DNA from: Atopobium sp.
GTDB lineage: Bacteria; Actinomycetota; Coriobacteriia; Coriobacteriales; Atopobiaceae
DNA length: 64,000 nucleotides
Direction of reading: 5' to 3'
Assembly (NCBI GenBank): GCA_022732885.1
Contig: JAIJTS010000006.1
Coordinates: 23,659-87,658, forward strand
Of this stretch, positions 27,201 through 36,110 are shown one piece after another. Within the stretch, counting starts at the first letter, position 1, and every line of letters starts with the position of its first letter. A program made the position numbers and the translations under genes. The notes under the pieces were generated by a model, which saw nothing but the letters and a program-made list of their open reading frames with translations, made no database searches and was not told the origin of the DNA.

Positions 27201-28043
27201 TTATCTCGTTAGCTCAATCGCATCGCGAATACTTTGCAGGGAGTTCTTGGACTTACGCGGGTTGGAAAGCATTACTGACGTGTAGAGAGAGTCAATAAGA
27301 GCCAGTTGAACAATTCTTGAAGCTAATGACTCTGATCTAAATGAAGTTTCCTCTGAGATAGTCAGTAAAGTGACATCTGCTCTTCTCGCCAATGGAGAAT
27401 TTCTATCACTTGTTATAACTAATACACGGCCGCCGATTTGCTGAAATAAATCGGCAAGCTGAATAGCCTCTTTGCATCTACCGGTGTGAGAGAAGATGAT
27501 TGCGCAGTCGTCTTTTGTGGCTCGGCTTGCCTCCATGAGCTGCAAGTGATAATCGGACGCATATTTTACGTTGAGAGGCGATCTGAGCAGCTTGTGGTAG
27601 GCGTCTGCAGCAATAATATTGCTTCCACCAAGTCCAAAAAGAAATACAGTTTTACTTGAGACGATTAAGTTAACTGCACCTTCAAGGTTCTCGGACTCAA
27701 GCATCTCTTTAGTGTGACTGAGGGAATCAATTGAAGAGTTAAATACACTGATAGCTACACCCAGTGGGGAAGATGTGTCGGAGATGTTTTCATGAATTGA
27801 AATTGCCGGATCAAATTCTTCAGAAATTAGCGCATTATGAAAATCTTTAAAGCCTGAATAACCTAGCTTTCTTGTGAATTTAAAAATTGTTGAGTCCGCC
27901 ATGTCAAGGGTCTGTGCCATCTCATTAATAGTCATCTGCGAAGCTGCTCGTGAGTGAGAAGAAATATAGGAAGCAATCATTTTTTCTTTTTTAGAGAGCG
28001 AAGACTCAAACGATTTAAGTCTTACGCGGTATGAAGACTCCAT
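27201..28043 (-). CDS. RpiR/MurR-family transcriptional regulator
   Basis: A 280-residue regulator. An N-terminal helix-turn-helix of the RpiR type (QMTINEMAQTLDMADSTIFKFTRKLGYSGFKDF) is followed by a SIS sugar-phosphate-binding domain (VFLFGLGGSNIIAADAYHKLLR, IIFSHTGRCKEAI). It is divergent from the gnd-PTS operon, so it likely controls that operon in response to its sugar phosphate. An A/T palindrome lies in the shared promoter region. One TTCTCGCC site is within the gene. Confidence 0.88.
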   Translation of the reverse strand: MESSYRVRLKSFESSLSKKEKMIASYISSHSRAASQMTINEMAQTLDMADSTIFKFTRKLGYSGFKDFHNALISEEFDPAISIHENISDTSSPLGVAISVFNSSIDSLSHTKEMLESENLEGAVNLIVSSKTVFLFGLGGSNIIAADAYHKLLRSPLNVKYASDYHLQLMEASRATKDDCAIIFSHTGRCKEAIQLADLFQQIGGRVLVITSDRNSPLARRADVTLLTISEETSFRSESLASRIVQLALIDSLYTSVMLSNPRKSKNSLQSIRDAIELTR

Positions 28044-28115
28044 GGGATTCTCCTCAAATCAAAGCTAAACGATGAAATAAGACACCTTCTACTCTAAAAA
28101 ATTTACCACTAAAAG

Positions 28116-28171
28116 AAAAGAAAAAAATTTTTTCTTTTTAATATTGACTAATAGAAAATTATTTTTATAGT
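28116..28171 (+). promoter_or_regulatory. gnd-PTS promoter with A/T palindrome
   Basis: TTGACT (28144-28149), a 16-base spacer and TATAGT (28166-28171) form a clear promoter for the gnd operon. Just upstream AAAAGAAAAAAA and TTTTTTCTTTTT (28116-28139) give a near-palindrome with GAAA...TTTC ends, as in RpiR-type operators. Confidence 0.6.
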
Positions 28172-28204
28172 AATTCATACGGATTACTCGTCGAAAGAAG
28201 GATC

Positions 28205-29110
28205 ATGGAAGTTGGATTAGTTGGACTAGGAAAGATGGGTTTTAACCTTGCCTTAAATCTCAAAGATAACGGAGTAGAAGTTAAAGGTTTTGATATTTCC
28301 GATGACGCTCGTCAGGAAGTAGAGAAACATGGTATTTCTTCTGTTCAGTCTTTAGTAGAGCTTGTTAAGGTACTTGAGCCACCAAGAGTTATCTGGATGA
28401 TGGTTCCTTCTGGAGAGGCAACTGAATCAACAATTTCTCAAGTTCTTCCACTGCTTGAGAAGAATGACATTCTTATTGATGCAGGTAACTCAAACTATAA
28501 GGATTCCATTAGACATGGAGAAGAGGCTGCTAAACTCGGAGTAAGATTCCTTGATCTTGGAACCTCTGGAGGTACCTCAGGTGCTCGTTATGGCGCTTGT
28601 TTGATGGCAGGTGGAGATCAGAGTGCTTACGAGTATCTTAAGAATGTTTTTGAGTCCGTTGCTGTTAAAGATGGCTGTGACTACGTAGGTCCTGCAGGTG
28701 CTGGACACTTTATGAAGATGGTCCACAACGGAATTGAATACGGAATGATGGAAGCAATCGGAGAGGGCTTTGCTGTAATGCAAAAAGCTCCGTTTGAGTA
28801 TGACTTAGCACAGGTTGCTCGTAACTGGCAGAACGGTTCCGTCATTCGTTCTTGGCTGATTGATTTAATCGAAGAGCAGCTCAGAGTACATCCTAATCTT
28901 AAGGATTTTAAGGGTATTGTTGATGCGTCTGGTGAGGCTAAGTGGACAGTTGAGGCTGCTCTAGCAGAGGATGTTCCTGTGCCTGTAATTGCTCAATCTT
29001 TATTTGAGAGAAATGCATCAAAGCTTGGTGAGGAGAACTTCTCTAATAAGGTTACCGCGGCACTTCGTAATGGCTTTGGTGGTCATCCATATGTAGCAGA
29101 GGAAGTCTAG
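28205..29110 (+). CDS. gnd: 6-phosphogluconate dehydrogenase, decarboxylating (short GndA type)
   Basis: A 301-residue oxidoreductase converting 6-phosphogluconate to ribulose 5-phosphate, CO2 and reduced cofactor. Motifs: VGLVGLGKMGFNLA (cofactor loop), DAGNSNYKDS, DLGTSGGTSGARYG and GPAGAGHFMKMVHNGIEYGMM with the catalytic Lys. At 300 residues it is the short class, often NAD-linked, rather than the 470-residue form. It is the first gene of an operon with three PTS genes, which suggests that the imported product is a 6-phospho-sugar acid. Confidence 0.92.
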   Translation: MEVGLVGLGKMGFNLALNLKDNGVEVKGFDISDDARQEVEKHGISSVQSLVELVKVLEPPRVIWMMVPSGEATESTISQVLPLLEKNDILIDAGNSNYKDSIRHGEEAAKLGVRFLDLGTSGGTSGARYGACLMAGGDQSAYEYLKNVFESVAVKDGCDYVGPAGAGHFMKMVHNGIEYGMMEAIGEGFAVMQKAPFEYDLAQVARNWQNGSVIRSWLIDLIEEQLRVHPNLKDFKGIVDASGEAKWTVEAALAEDVPVPVIAQSLFERNASKLGEENFSNKVTAALRNGFGGHPYVAEEV

Positions 29111-29111
29111 T

Positions 29112-29579
29112 ATGAGTAAAGACATTTCTCATCTACAGATTAATCCAGACGATCTTCAATTTCATGTTGAGGTAAAAGACTGGGAAGATGCTCTTAAGGT
29201 AGCCGCAACTCCGCTGGTAAAGCGCAATGCAATCACAACTGCTTATATTGAAGAGATGATTGCAGCAATTCATGAGCTAGGACCTTATATTGTTCTTGCT
29301 CCTGGTCTTGCACTTGGTCATTCTCGTCCTAGTGAAGCAGTTCATCAGACAGCAATTTCAATTGCAACGCTTGCACAGCCAATCGAGTTTGGCAGTAAGC
29401 ACAATGATCCTGTGGATATCGTTGTCATTTTGGCAGCAAAAGATGACGAGTCTCATATTGAGCTTCTTCAGAAGATTGTAATTTTCTTCAACAATGAGAC
29501 AAATTTTGAATTGCTTCGTTCTGCAAGAACAGAAGAAGACGCATTAAACGTTTCAAAAGTTATTAACGGGGAGGCATAG
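29112..29579 (+). CDS. PTS EIIA component, UlaC type
   Basis: A 155-residue EIIA of the mannitol/fructose-like fold. The active His is seen in GLALGHSRPSEAV (His70), as in UlaC. It begins one base after gnd and ends one base before EIIC, so the three are tightly coupled. It would phosphorylate the EIIB encoded at 30925 and might also serve the EIIB at 21397, whose operon lacks an EIIA. Confidence 0.87.
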   Translation: MSKDISHLQINPDDLQFHVEVKDWEDALKVAATPLVKRNAITTAYIEEMIAAIHELGPYIVLAPGLALGHSRPSEAVHQTAISIATLAQPIEFGSKHNDPVDIVVILAAKDDESHIELLQKIVIFFNNETNFELLRSARTEEDALNVSKVINGEA

Positions 29580-29580
29580 T

Positions 29581-30903
29581 ATGGACATCTTGAACGTTTT
29601 TGTATTTCAGCTTTTTACAAATCAAACCATTTTCATGGGTTTGCTTGCTCTTGTAGGCCTTTTACTGCAACGTAAAAAGTTGCCACAGGTAATTGATGGA
29701 GTTGTTAAGACAGTCATTGGTCTTCTTGTTCTTTCGTCTGGTGCAGGAATCATCTTCAGTTCTCTGTCTGAGGTAGTTACCGCACTCAATTCAAGCCTCG
29801 GAGTTGCAGGTACCCTTCCTATTAACGATGCAGCAGGCGCAATGGTTCTTTCTATGGAAGGTTTCAGTAGGAATTCCGTGCTGATTTTCCTGTTTGCATT
29901 CCTTCTCCACTTGGTAATTGTTAAGTTGGTTCCTAACAATAACTTTAAGAACGTTTATCTGACAGCTCATCTTGCGCTTTTCCACGCATGCTTCATGGCC
30001 ATTACGCTTCCAGGAATCCTGAAGACAGATGACAGCATTGTGATTATTGTAGTTGGCTCAATCCTCAACGCACTTTACTATGCACTGTCTCCTGCAATTA
30101 CCAGAAAGCTTGCAAAGGAGTGGACACAGGACGCAATTACCCTTGGTTTTATGGATCAGGTGGGTTCTGTTGTCGCTCACTTTGTTGGTAAATTTGTTGG
30201 TTCCTCTAATCCAGATGAAGACGCAGATAAGCTGAAGCTTCCCGAGTGGGCGTCTATGTTTAGGGACAACACCGTAGTTCTGTTTTTCTTAATGCCAATC
30301 ATCTTTGTTGGAATGGGTCTTGCTGTTGGTCAGGCAGGTATTGAGGCTTTGTCTGGTACTGGTCCTGAGGCTACTAACTGGATTCTGTGGCTGGTTATTC
30401 GTGCTTGGACCTTCTCTGCAGGTATTGTCATCTTGCTTCAGGGTGTCCGTATGTTTGTTGGCTCTATTGTCCCAGCATTTAAGGGTATTTCTGATAAGTT
30501 CCTTCCTGGTGCTGTTCCAGCACTGGACGCTCCAACGTTCTATCCATTCTCTCCAATGGGCGGAATGTTTGGCTTCCTTGGATCTTCGATTGGCGCAATT
30601 CTTGTTTGCATTTTGACCATTGTTCTTCATGCTCCAGTTATTGTCTTCCCAAGTCCAATCATTATGTACTTTGACGGTAACGTTATGGGTGTCTTTGGTA
30701 ACAAGGCTGGTGGATGGAAGGGTGCTCTTGCAGCAGGCTTGGTAACTGGTGCAATTACTTCTGCAGCAGCTATCCTGTTCTATCCATTGACTGGCGTAAT
30801 GTTTGGCTCTGGTGTGACTTGGTCCAACATTGATTATGCGCTGGTATGGATGCCTTTAATGTATCTGCTTAAGGCTATTAGAATGCTTGTATTTGGTGCA
30901 TAA
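29581..30903 (+). CDS. PTS ascorbate-type EIIC (UlaA family)
   Basis: A 440-residue membrane permease related to the ulaA gene at 19789. Shared features are MGLLALVGLLLQRKK at the start, the TVIGLLVLSSGAGII helix, VYLTAHLALFHACFMA, FRDNTVVLFFLMP, VRMFVGSIVPAFKGIS and GVFGNKAGGWKG. It is about 50 residues shorter than the other paralogue. Linked with gnd and an RpiR regulator, its likely substrate is a sugar acid; this is inference from context. Confidence 0.87.
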   Translation: MDILNVFVFQLFTNQTIFMGLLALVGLLLQRKKLPQVIDGVVKTVIGLLVLSSGAGIIFSSLSEVVTALNSSLGVAGTLPINDAAGAMVLSMEGFSRNSVLIFLFAFLLHLVIVKLVPNNNFKNVYLTAHLALFHACFMAITLPGILKTDDSIVIIVVGSILNALYYALSPAITRKLAKEWTQDAITLGFMDQVGSVVAHFVGKFVGSSNPDEDADKLKLPEWASMFRDNTVVLFFLMPIIFVGMGLAVGQAGIEALSGTGPEATNWILWLVIRAWTFSAGIVILLQGVRMFVGSIVPAFKGISDKFLPGAVPALDAPTFYPFSPMGGMFGFLGSSIGAILVCILTIVLHAPVIVFPSPIIMYFDGNVMGVFGNKAGGWKGALAAGLVTGAITSAAAILFYPLTGVMFGSGVTWSNIDYALVWMPLMYLLKAIRMLVFGA

Positions 30904-30924
30904 CCAGTCCTTTTAGGAGCTAAA

Positions 30925-31200
30925 ATGAAACTTGTTGCTGTATGTGGTTTTGGCGTTGGATCTTCAATCATTGCCAAAATGAATATTGAGAGCATCCTTC
31001 AGAAGAGGAATAGGGAAGATATTGTTGTTGAGACTATCGACCTTGGTAGCGTTCAGGGCAGTGATGGCGATTACTACGTCACAACCAATGAGCTTTTTGA
31101 CAACTTCCCTGATGGAATTAAAGAGCGCACCATTGTGCTAAATAACTTCATTGATCTTGCAGCTATTGAAAGCGCGCTAGAAGAACGAATTGGTCTGTAG
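30925..31200 (+). CDS. PTS ascorbate-type EIIB (UlaB family)
   Basis: A 91-residue EIIB with the phosphocysteine loop VAVCGFGVGSSIIAKM (Cys6) near the start and the usual UlaB length. It is preceded by TTAGGAG and lies 21 bases behind EIIC. A terminator at 31224 closes the gnd-PTS operon. The loop differs from the paralogue at 21397, which has three Cys residues in a row. Confidence 0.87.
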   Translation: MKLVAVCGFGVGSSIIAKMNIESILQKRNREDIVVETIDLGSVQGSDGDYYVTTNELFDNFPDGIKERTIVLNNFIDLAAIESALEERIGL

Positions 31201-31223
31201 GTACTCAACAATTTTGTATTCTT

Positions 31224-31252
31224 AAGGCACTCGTTGATCGGGTGCCTTTTTA
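31224..31252 (+). terminator. Terminator of the gnd-PTS operon
   Basis: GGCACTCG, loop TTGAT, CGGGTGCC, then TTTTTA. A further hairpin with AACCCCA/TGGGGTT arms lies at about 31308-31333, with no T run. Confidence 0.87.
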
Positions 31253-31448
31253 TTACTGTCACACGCCGTCTTTCTTCATCCATCGATAAAACTACATCGT
31301 TCATGTGAACCCCATTTGTTTGGACAGGTGGGGTTTCTCGACAGGTTTTTATAAAGAATGACCGCGTCTTTGATGGTAACAATTGTTTTTGATATATGAT
31401 TTTATCTTGTGATTTTAGTTGTTATTTCAGGGGATAACTGGGGACCGT

Positions 31449-32774
31449 ATGAATGTAATGGATGGTCTTGAGAAAAAGCTTATGCCCATGGCAGAGTCGG
31501 TAAGTAAGAATAAATACCTTCTTACCATGCGAGATTCTTTTGCCATGCTTATGCCAATGTTAATCTTTGGGTCAATGTTTACGCTGGTGGGAAACTTGCC
31601 TATTCCTGCGTGGGTTGATTTCTTAAAGACAACAACGCTTCAAGGTAAATCGATCTTCTCGCTGTTGGCCATTCCTTCTGCATGCACCGTTTCTCTTATG
31701 GCGTTGTTTTTGGCATTTAACATTGGTTTTAATTTTGCCGAGCATATTGGCGTTGAAGATCGCGGAGCAGCGGGTCTTGCGTCTTTAGTCAGTTGGTTTG
31801 TCTTAATGCCTCAGGTTACTGAGTTTTTTCCAGAAGGTGCCTCTAAACCATTTTTGGTAGAGAGTATTCCGCTTGCTTGGACTGGTGCAAAAGGCGTTTT
31901 TATTGCAATACTTGTTGGTTTTTTCTCGGTCCATGTGTTTGGTTTTGCCGTAAAAAAGCACTGGGTTATTAAAATGCCTGAAGGTGTACCTACGTCCGTT
32001 TCACTTGCGTTTAGTGCATTAATTCCTATGACGCTTACGCTTTCTGCTGTATGGCTGCTCAGCGTATTTTTTGCCCTTACACCCTGGAAAGATGCATTTA
32101 CGTTTGTGTATTCCATTTTGCAGACGCCTTTAACCTTGTTGGGTGGAACTGTCTGGGCGCTGGGAATTTCTTACATTATTCAGGGAGTATTCTGGTTTTT
32201 TGGCATCAACGGCTCTAACATCACTGGTCCTATTTTTACGCCAGTTTTAACGGCGCTTACGTTAGAAAACCAAGCAGCTTTTTCTGCAGGAGCGGTACTG
32301 CCCAATATCATTAACAGGGAGTTTGACTCGTTTTTTGCAACGTTTGGCGGGGGAGGATCTACCCTCTCGTTATTGATTGCCATGTTTTTGTTCTGCCATT
32401 CAAATCGTATTAAAAGCGTAGCCAAACTTTCAATTATTCCGGGAATTTTTGGGATTAATGATCCGGTTGTTTATGGATTGCCAATGGTTTTAAATCCCTT
32501 GTTGGCCATTCCGTTAATCTTTACCCCTGTGGTTAATATTGCGGTTGCATGGTTTGCTATGAGCACGGGCTTGGTGCCGCTCTGCAACGGTATTATGCTG
32601 CCCTGGAGTACGCCGCCGTTAATCTCAGGGTTTCTTTTGTGCGGATGGCAGGGTGCTTTGTTGCAGCTAATACTCATTGCGCTTGGCGTAGCAATCTACC
32701 TGCCATTTATTAGAACTTTGGACAGAGAGTTTCTTAAGGAAGAAAAAGGCTTAGAAGCAGAAACTACCGTTTAG
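31449..32774 (+). CDS. PTS cellobiose/lactose-family EIIC
   Basis: A 441-residue membrane permease of the CelB/LicC/ChbC type: MRDSFAMLMPMLIFGSMFTLVGNLP near the start, GVFWFFGINGSNITGPI in the middle and IFGINDPVVYGLPMVLNP with LLCGWQGALLQ at the end. ATG 31449 follows a GGGGATAACTGGGG stretch; the frame is open back to 31419. No EIIA, EIIB or phospho-glycosidase gene adjoins, so it is an orphan EIIC that must borrow partners. The likely substrate is a beta-glucoside or chitobiose-type sugar. Confidence 0.85.
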   Translation: MNVMDGLEKKLMPMAESVSKNKYLLTMRDSFAMLMPMLIFGSMFTLVGNLPIPAWVDFLKTTTLQGKSIFSLLAIPSACTVSLMALFLAFNIGFNFAEHIGVEDRGAAGLASLVSWFVLMPQVTEFFPEGASKPFLVESIPLAWTGAKGVFIAILVGFFSVHVFGFAVKKHWVIKMPEGVPTSVSLAFSALIPMTLTLSAVWLLSVFFALTPWKDAFTFVYSILQTPLTLLGGTVWALGISYIIQGVFWFFGINGSNITGPIFTPVLTALTLENQAAFSAGAVLPNIINREFDSFFATFGGGGSTLSLLIAMFLFCHSNRIKSVAKLSIIPGIFGINDPVVYGLPMVLNPLLAIPLIFTPVVNIAVAWFAMSTGLVPLCNGIMLPWSTPPLISGFLLCGWQGALLQLILIALGVAIYLPFIRTLDREFLKEEKGLEAETTV

Positions 32775-32828
32775 GTGTGGGTGCACGAGAGGACATTGCG
32801 TGCATGAAGGCAGTTCTCGGTGAGCCGT

Positions 32829-32862
32829 TTAAAAAAGCAGCTCTCGGTGAGCTGCCTTTTTT
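32829..32862. terminator. Bidirectional terminator
   Basis: AAAAAAGCAGCTC, loop TCGGT, GAGCTGCCTTTTTT. It serves both the EIIC gene and the converging flavodoxin gene, whose stop codon overlaps the T run. Confidence 0.88.
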
Positions 32863-33340
32863 AGTATCCAATTTCTTCAAGCCAGGTTTTTATATCTTCA
32901 ACAGATGCATGGGGGTCAAAGCGTTTTTGGCCAATAAACTCTGCTTCTGGTGCAGAATCTTTTAAAAACCTCCAGCTTAAGGTAACCGGACTTCCGCCCG
33001 AGGTAGCAAAAAGGGCAATGCGTTTCCCCTTAGTATCAATGGATTCTAAAAACGAATTTACCAAGGTAGGGGCTTTTCCCCACCAAATAGGAAAGCCAAC
33101 AAAGATAGTGTCATAAGCAGAAGTATCAATGACTTCTGCTAATTCTGGACGCCATCCTGGAACAGTCATTTCTATAGTGCAACGGCTTTCTTTATTACGA
33201 TAGTTAAGGTCATCTGAAGTATAGGGAGCCTTTGGCTTAATTTCATAAAGATTGGCGTTATGTGCAGCTGTTGCAAGGTTTTTGGCCAAACATTTGGTCT
33301 GTCCTGAAACGCTCATATAGGCAACAAGAGTTTTAGACAT
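32861..33340 (-). CDS. Flavodoxin
   Basis: A 159-residue flavodoxin-like FMN protein. The phosphate loop is YMSVSGQTKCLA (residues about 8-19), followed by FVGFPIWWGKAPTLVNSFL and LFATSGGSPVTLSWRFL, which line the flavin. The start is the ATG ending at 33340 with GGGGGAATG before it. It could be an electron carrier or a small NAD(P)H:quinone-type reductase. It is transcribed alone, convergent with the EIIC gene. Confidence 0.85.
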   Translation of the reverse strand: MSKTLVAYMSVSGQTKCLAKNLATAAHNANLYEIKPKAPYTSDDLNYRNKESRCTIEMTVPGWRPELAEVIDTSAYDTIFVGFPIWWGKAPTLVNSFLESIDTKGKRIALFATSGGSPVTLSWRFLKDSAPEAEFIGQKRFDPHASVEDIKTWLEEIGY

Positions 33341-33413
33341 ACATTCCCCCTCTGACTTCAAGCTATATACCCACCTTGGCAGAAGAATTTCATTTTTGAA
33401 GAACAAACATTTT

Positions 33414-33507
33414 GCTGGTTGAGGGCGCGCTACAGGCTGGTTGAGGGCGCGTTCAAGTCTGGTTGTAGACGTGCTAAAGACGCGTTGTAGAGGTGCTAAA
33501 GGCGCCG
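33414..33507. repeat. Degenerate GC-rich direct repeats
   Basis: GCTGGTTGAGGGCGCG occurs at 33414 and 33436, followed by weaker copies such as CTGGTTGTAGACGTGCTAAA and GTTGTAGAGGTGCTAAA. They lie between flavodoxin and tsaB, and no gene is supported. Confidence 0.55.
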
Positions 33508-33631
33508 TATATAAAAGTTTTGCGGGGTTAGGTCTTGCAATGTTTGTGGACGTGGCATGGCGTATAGTTATAAAGTTACAAGAGAAAAATAGAGGCGTTC
33601 TAGAGGGCGTTTTACGCCGAGAAGAGTGTTT

Positions 33632-36100
33632 ATGCTTGCTATAAAAAATAAGACAAACGTGGTGCTTGCGGTAGATACGTCTACAGACATGTTGGCGTGC
33701 ACGGTCGCGCGTCTGACCAGGCGTGATGACGCGGGCGCGGCGGACGGAGGGATTGACGTTGAGGTACTGGCGTCAACGGACCACCTGTGCCGCAGACAGG
33801 CAAACGTGGAGCTTGTGGGCTCGGTCCAAGAAGCGCTTGATGCTGCTGGCCTGACTATGGCCGATGTTGATGCTGTTATCGCAGGTAGAGGCCCAGGTTC
33901 GTTCACGGGTGTGCGCATTGGCGTTGCTACAGCAAAGGGTATTGCATGCGGCTCTGGCCTGCCGCTTTATGGCGCAAGTGCGCTTGATGCCATGGCGTTT
34001 AGCGCGTGGAAGGCGGGTGTGCGCGGCACTGTTGGTGTTGTTGCAGACGCTATGCGCGGCGAGGTCTATCCGGGCATCTACCAGCTGGATGACGCTGGAG
34101 CGCACAGAACGTTCCCGGTAGAGACCGTCCTCAAGGCAGACGCTTGTGTGGAGGAGTGGTCGAGCAGGACTGATAAGGCCCAGCTTACGCTCACAGGTAA
34201 TGGCTTAGTGAAGTACCGTGAGCGTTTTGAGCGCGCGGGTTTCTCGACATACACGGATGAAGCAACGTGGTTCCCAACAGGAGAAGGCCTGGTATACGCG
34301 GTGTGCATGCCTGAGTATCAGCAGGCGGGTGCGGGCGATCCGGCACTGGTGCTGCCCATTTACACGCGACTTTCTGATGCGGAGGAGTCGGAGCGCAAGC
34401 GTTTGGGACTCAAGGAGCCGGCAACGGTGGCACTGACCGGCGTGGATGATGCGCTGGCTGATATTCACCTGCAGCTTCGTCCGATGACGGTGAACGATCT
34501 AGATCAGGTGGCGGAGCTTGAGGCGGCAACGTATGCTGACGCTGCGCATTCTGCCTGGTCAAAGCAGACGTTCTATGATGAGCTCTCGGGCGTTGGGCGT
34601 AGCTGGTGGCTGGCTCACGACCGCGGAACGGTCATCGGTTTTGCGGGCGGCCGCTTAGCAGGAGCTCAGTTTGAGGTGGAAGAAGTGGCGGTTGCGCCTG
34701 AGCGTCGCCGCCAGGGCATTGCATCCAAGCTGGTAGAACGCGTGGCGTATGATGCCCAGATGCTGGGTGCGTCTACGATTACCCTTGAGGTGGAGGAGGA
34801 TAACGCTCCAGCTCAGGGTGTGTATAGCAAGCTGGGATTTGCTGAGGTTGGCCGTCGTCCGGGATATTACGGTCCGGATTGCGCGGCGCTGTTGATGACG
34901 GCGCAGCTGCCTTTAGCGGTTGGCACTGGCTTTGAGGCCAGAAACCCAGAGCCTCACGCATCGGTGCGTCCGTGGCCTATTGTTGCAGGTGAGCGCTCTG
35001 AAGAGACGCTTGCAGCACTGCGTAAGGCAGGGGATTTGATCCTCAGTCTGGAGTCCTCCTGCGACGAAACTGCCATGTGCATCATGGATTCTCATGGTGT
35101 GGTCTGCGCAAACGTTGTCGCAACGCAAATTGACTTCCACGCTCGCTTTGGCGGCGTTGTGCCCGAGATTGCTTCTCGCAAGCATACCGAGGCTATTGTG
35201 GGTCTTTTTGAGGAGACCATGGCCCGCGCGGGTGCGCATTTTGGATGCGATACGCTGGTCCCGTCTGACCTGGCCGCCGTTGGTGTTACCGCAGGTCCAG
35301 GCCTTGTTGGTGCGCTTGTTGTGGGCGTAGCGTTTGCCAAGGGCTTCTGTGTGGCCACTGACCTGCCACTTATTCCCGTTCATCACCTGGAAGGCCACCT
35401 GCTGGCCAACCTGTTTGAGACGCCTGACCTAAAGCCACCATTTGTGGCCAGCCTGGTCTCGGGCGGCAATACCATGCTGGTACACGTACGTGCCTGGGGA
35501 GATTACGTGGTTTTGGGCTCCACCATTGACGATGCTGTGGGTGAGGCCTTTGACAAGGTTGCTAAGGCGCTTGGCCTGGGCTATCCGGGCGGCCCCGTCA
35601 TTAGCAAACTTGCAGCTCAGGGCAATCCTAAAGCCATCCACTTCCCGCGCGCTATGATGCACAGCGGTGACTATTCCTTCAGCCTTTCTGGCCTTAAGAC
35701 TGCCGTTATCACCTACATTGAGGGCGAGAACCGCGCAGGTAGAGCTATCAATCTGCCCGACTTGGCCGCATCGTTTGAGCAGGCCGTTATTGACGTGCAG
35801 GTGGCAAAGGCTAAAACCGCTGTTGAGGAGACGGGCGTCTCCGATTTCTGCGTGGGAGGCGGCGTTGCTGCAAACCCCGCGCTCAGAGCTGCATATAAGG
35901 AAACCTTTGGTCGTATGGGTGTTCGAGTGACGGTGCCTCCAATGTCGGTTTGTGGCGACAACGCCGCAATGATTGCCGTCGGCGCACTTCGCAGCTACCG
36001 TACGCAGGGTTTCTCGCCATTGACCTTGGATGCAAACCCCAACGCGCAGCTGGGATCGTGGTCGTCGGATGCGGCGCCCGTTGTTCCAAGCGGCATGTAA
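33632..36100 (+). CDS. tsaD: TsaB-RimI-TsaD triple fusion (t6A synthesis)
   Basis: An 822-residue fusion of three usually separate proteins. Residues about 10-250 are TsaB (VLAVDTSTD, GRGPGSFTGVRIG). Residues about 278-425 are a GNAT acetyltransferase like RimI (LRPMTVNDL, VEEVAVAPERRRQGIASKL, YSKLGFAEVGRRPGYY). Residues about 468-815 are TsaD (LSLESSCDET, HHLEGHLLAN metal ligands, LVSGGNTML, CGDNAAMIA). TsaB and TsaD together make N6-threonylcarbamoyladenosine in tRNA, and RimI acetylates ribosomal S18 or the complex. ATG 33632 is preferred over GTG 33626. nadE follows 10 bases downstream. Confidence 0.94.
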   Translation: MLAIKNKTNVVLAVDTSTDMLACTVARLTRRDDAGAADGGIDVEVLASTDHLCRRQANVELVGSVQEALDAAGLTMADVDAVIAGRGPGSFTGVRIGVATAKGIACGSGLPLYGASALDAMAFSAWKAGVRGTVGVVADAMRGEVYPGIYQLDDAGAHRTFPVETVLKADACVEEWSSRTDKAQLTLTGNGLVKYRERFERAGFSTYTDEATWFPTGEGLVYAVCMPEYQQAGAGDPALVLPIYTRLSDAEESERKRLGLKEPATVALTGVDDALADIHLQLRPMTVNDLDQVAELEAATYADAAHSAWSKQTFYDELSGVGRSWWLAHDRGTVIGFAGGRLAGAQFEVEEVAVAPERRRQGIASKLVERVAYDAQMLGASTITLEVEEDNAPAQGVYSKLGFAEVGRRPGYYGPDCAALLMTAQLPLAVGTGFEARNPEPHASVRPWPIVAGERSEETLAALRKAGDLILSLESSCDETAMCIMDSHGVVCANVVATQIDFHARFGGVVPEIASRKHTEAIVGLFEETMARAGAHFGCDTLVPSDLAAVGVTAGPGLVGALVVGVAFAKGFCVATDLPLIPVHHLEGHLLANLFETPDLKPPFVASLVSGGNTMLVHVRAWGDYVVLGSTIDDAVGEAFDKVAKALGLGYPGGPVISKLAAQGNPKAIHFPRAMMHSGDYSFSLSGLKTAVITYIEGENRAGRAINLPDLAASFEQAVIDVQVAKAKTAVEETGVSDFCVGGGVAANPALRAAYKETFGRMGVRVTVPPMSVCGDNAAMIAVGALRSYRTQGFSPLTLDANPNAQLGSWSSDAAPVVPSGM

Positions 36101-36110
36101 GGAGGCCATT

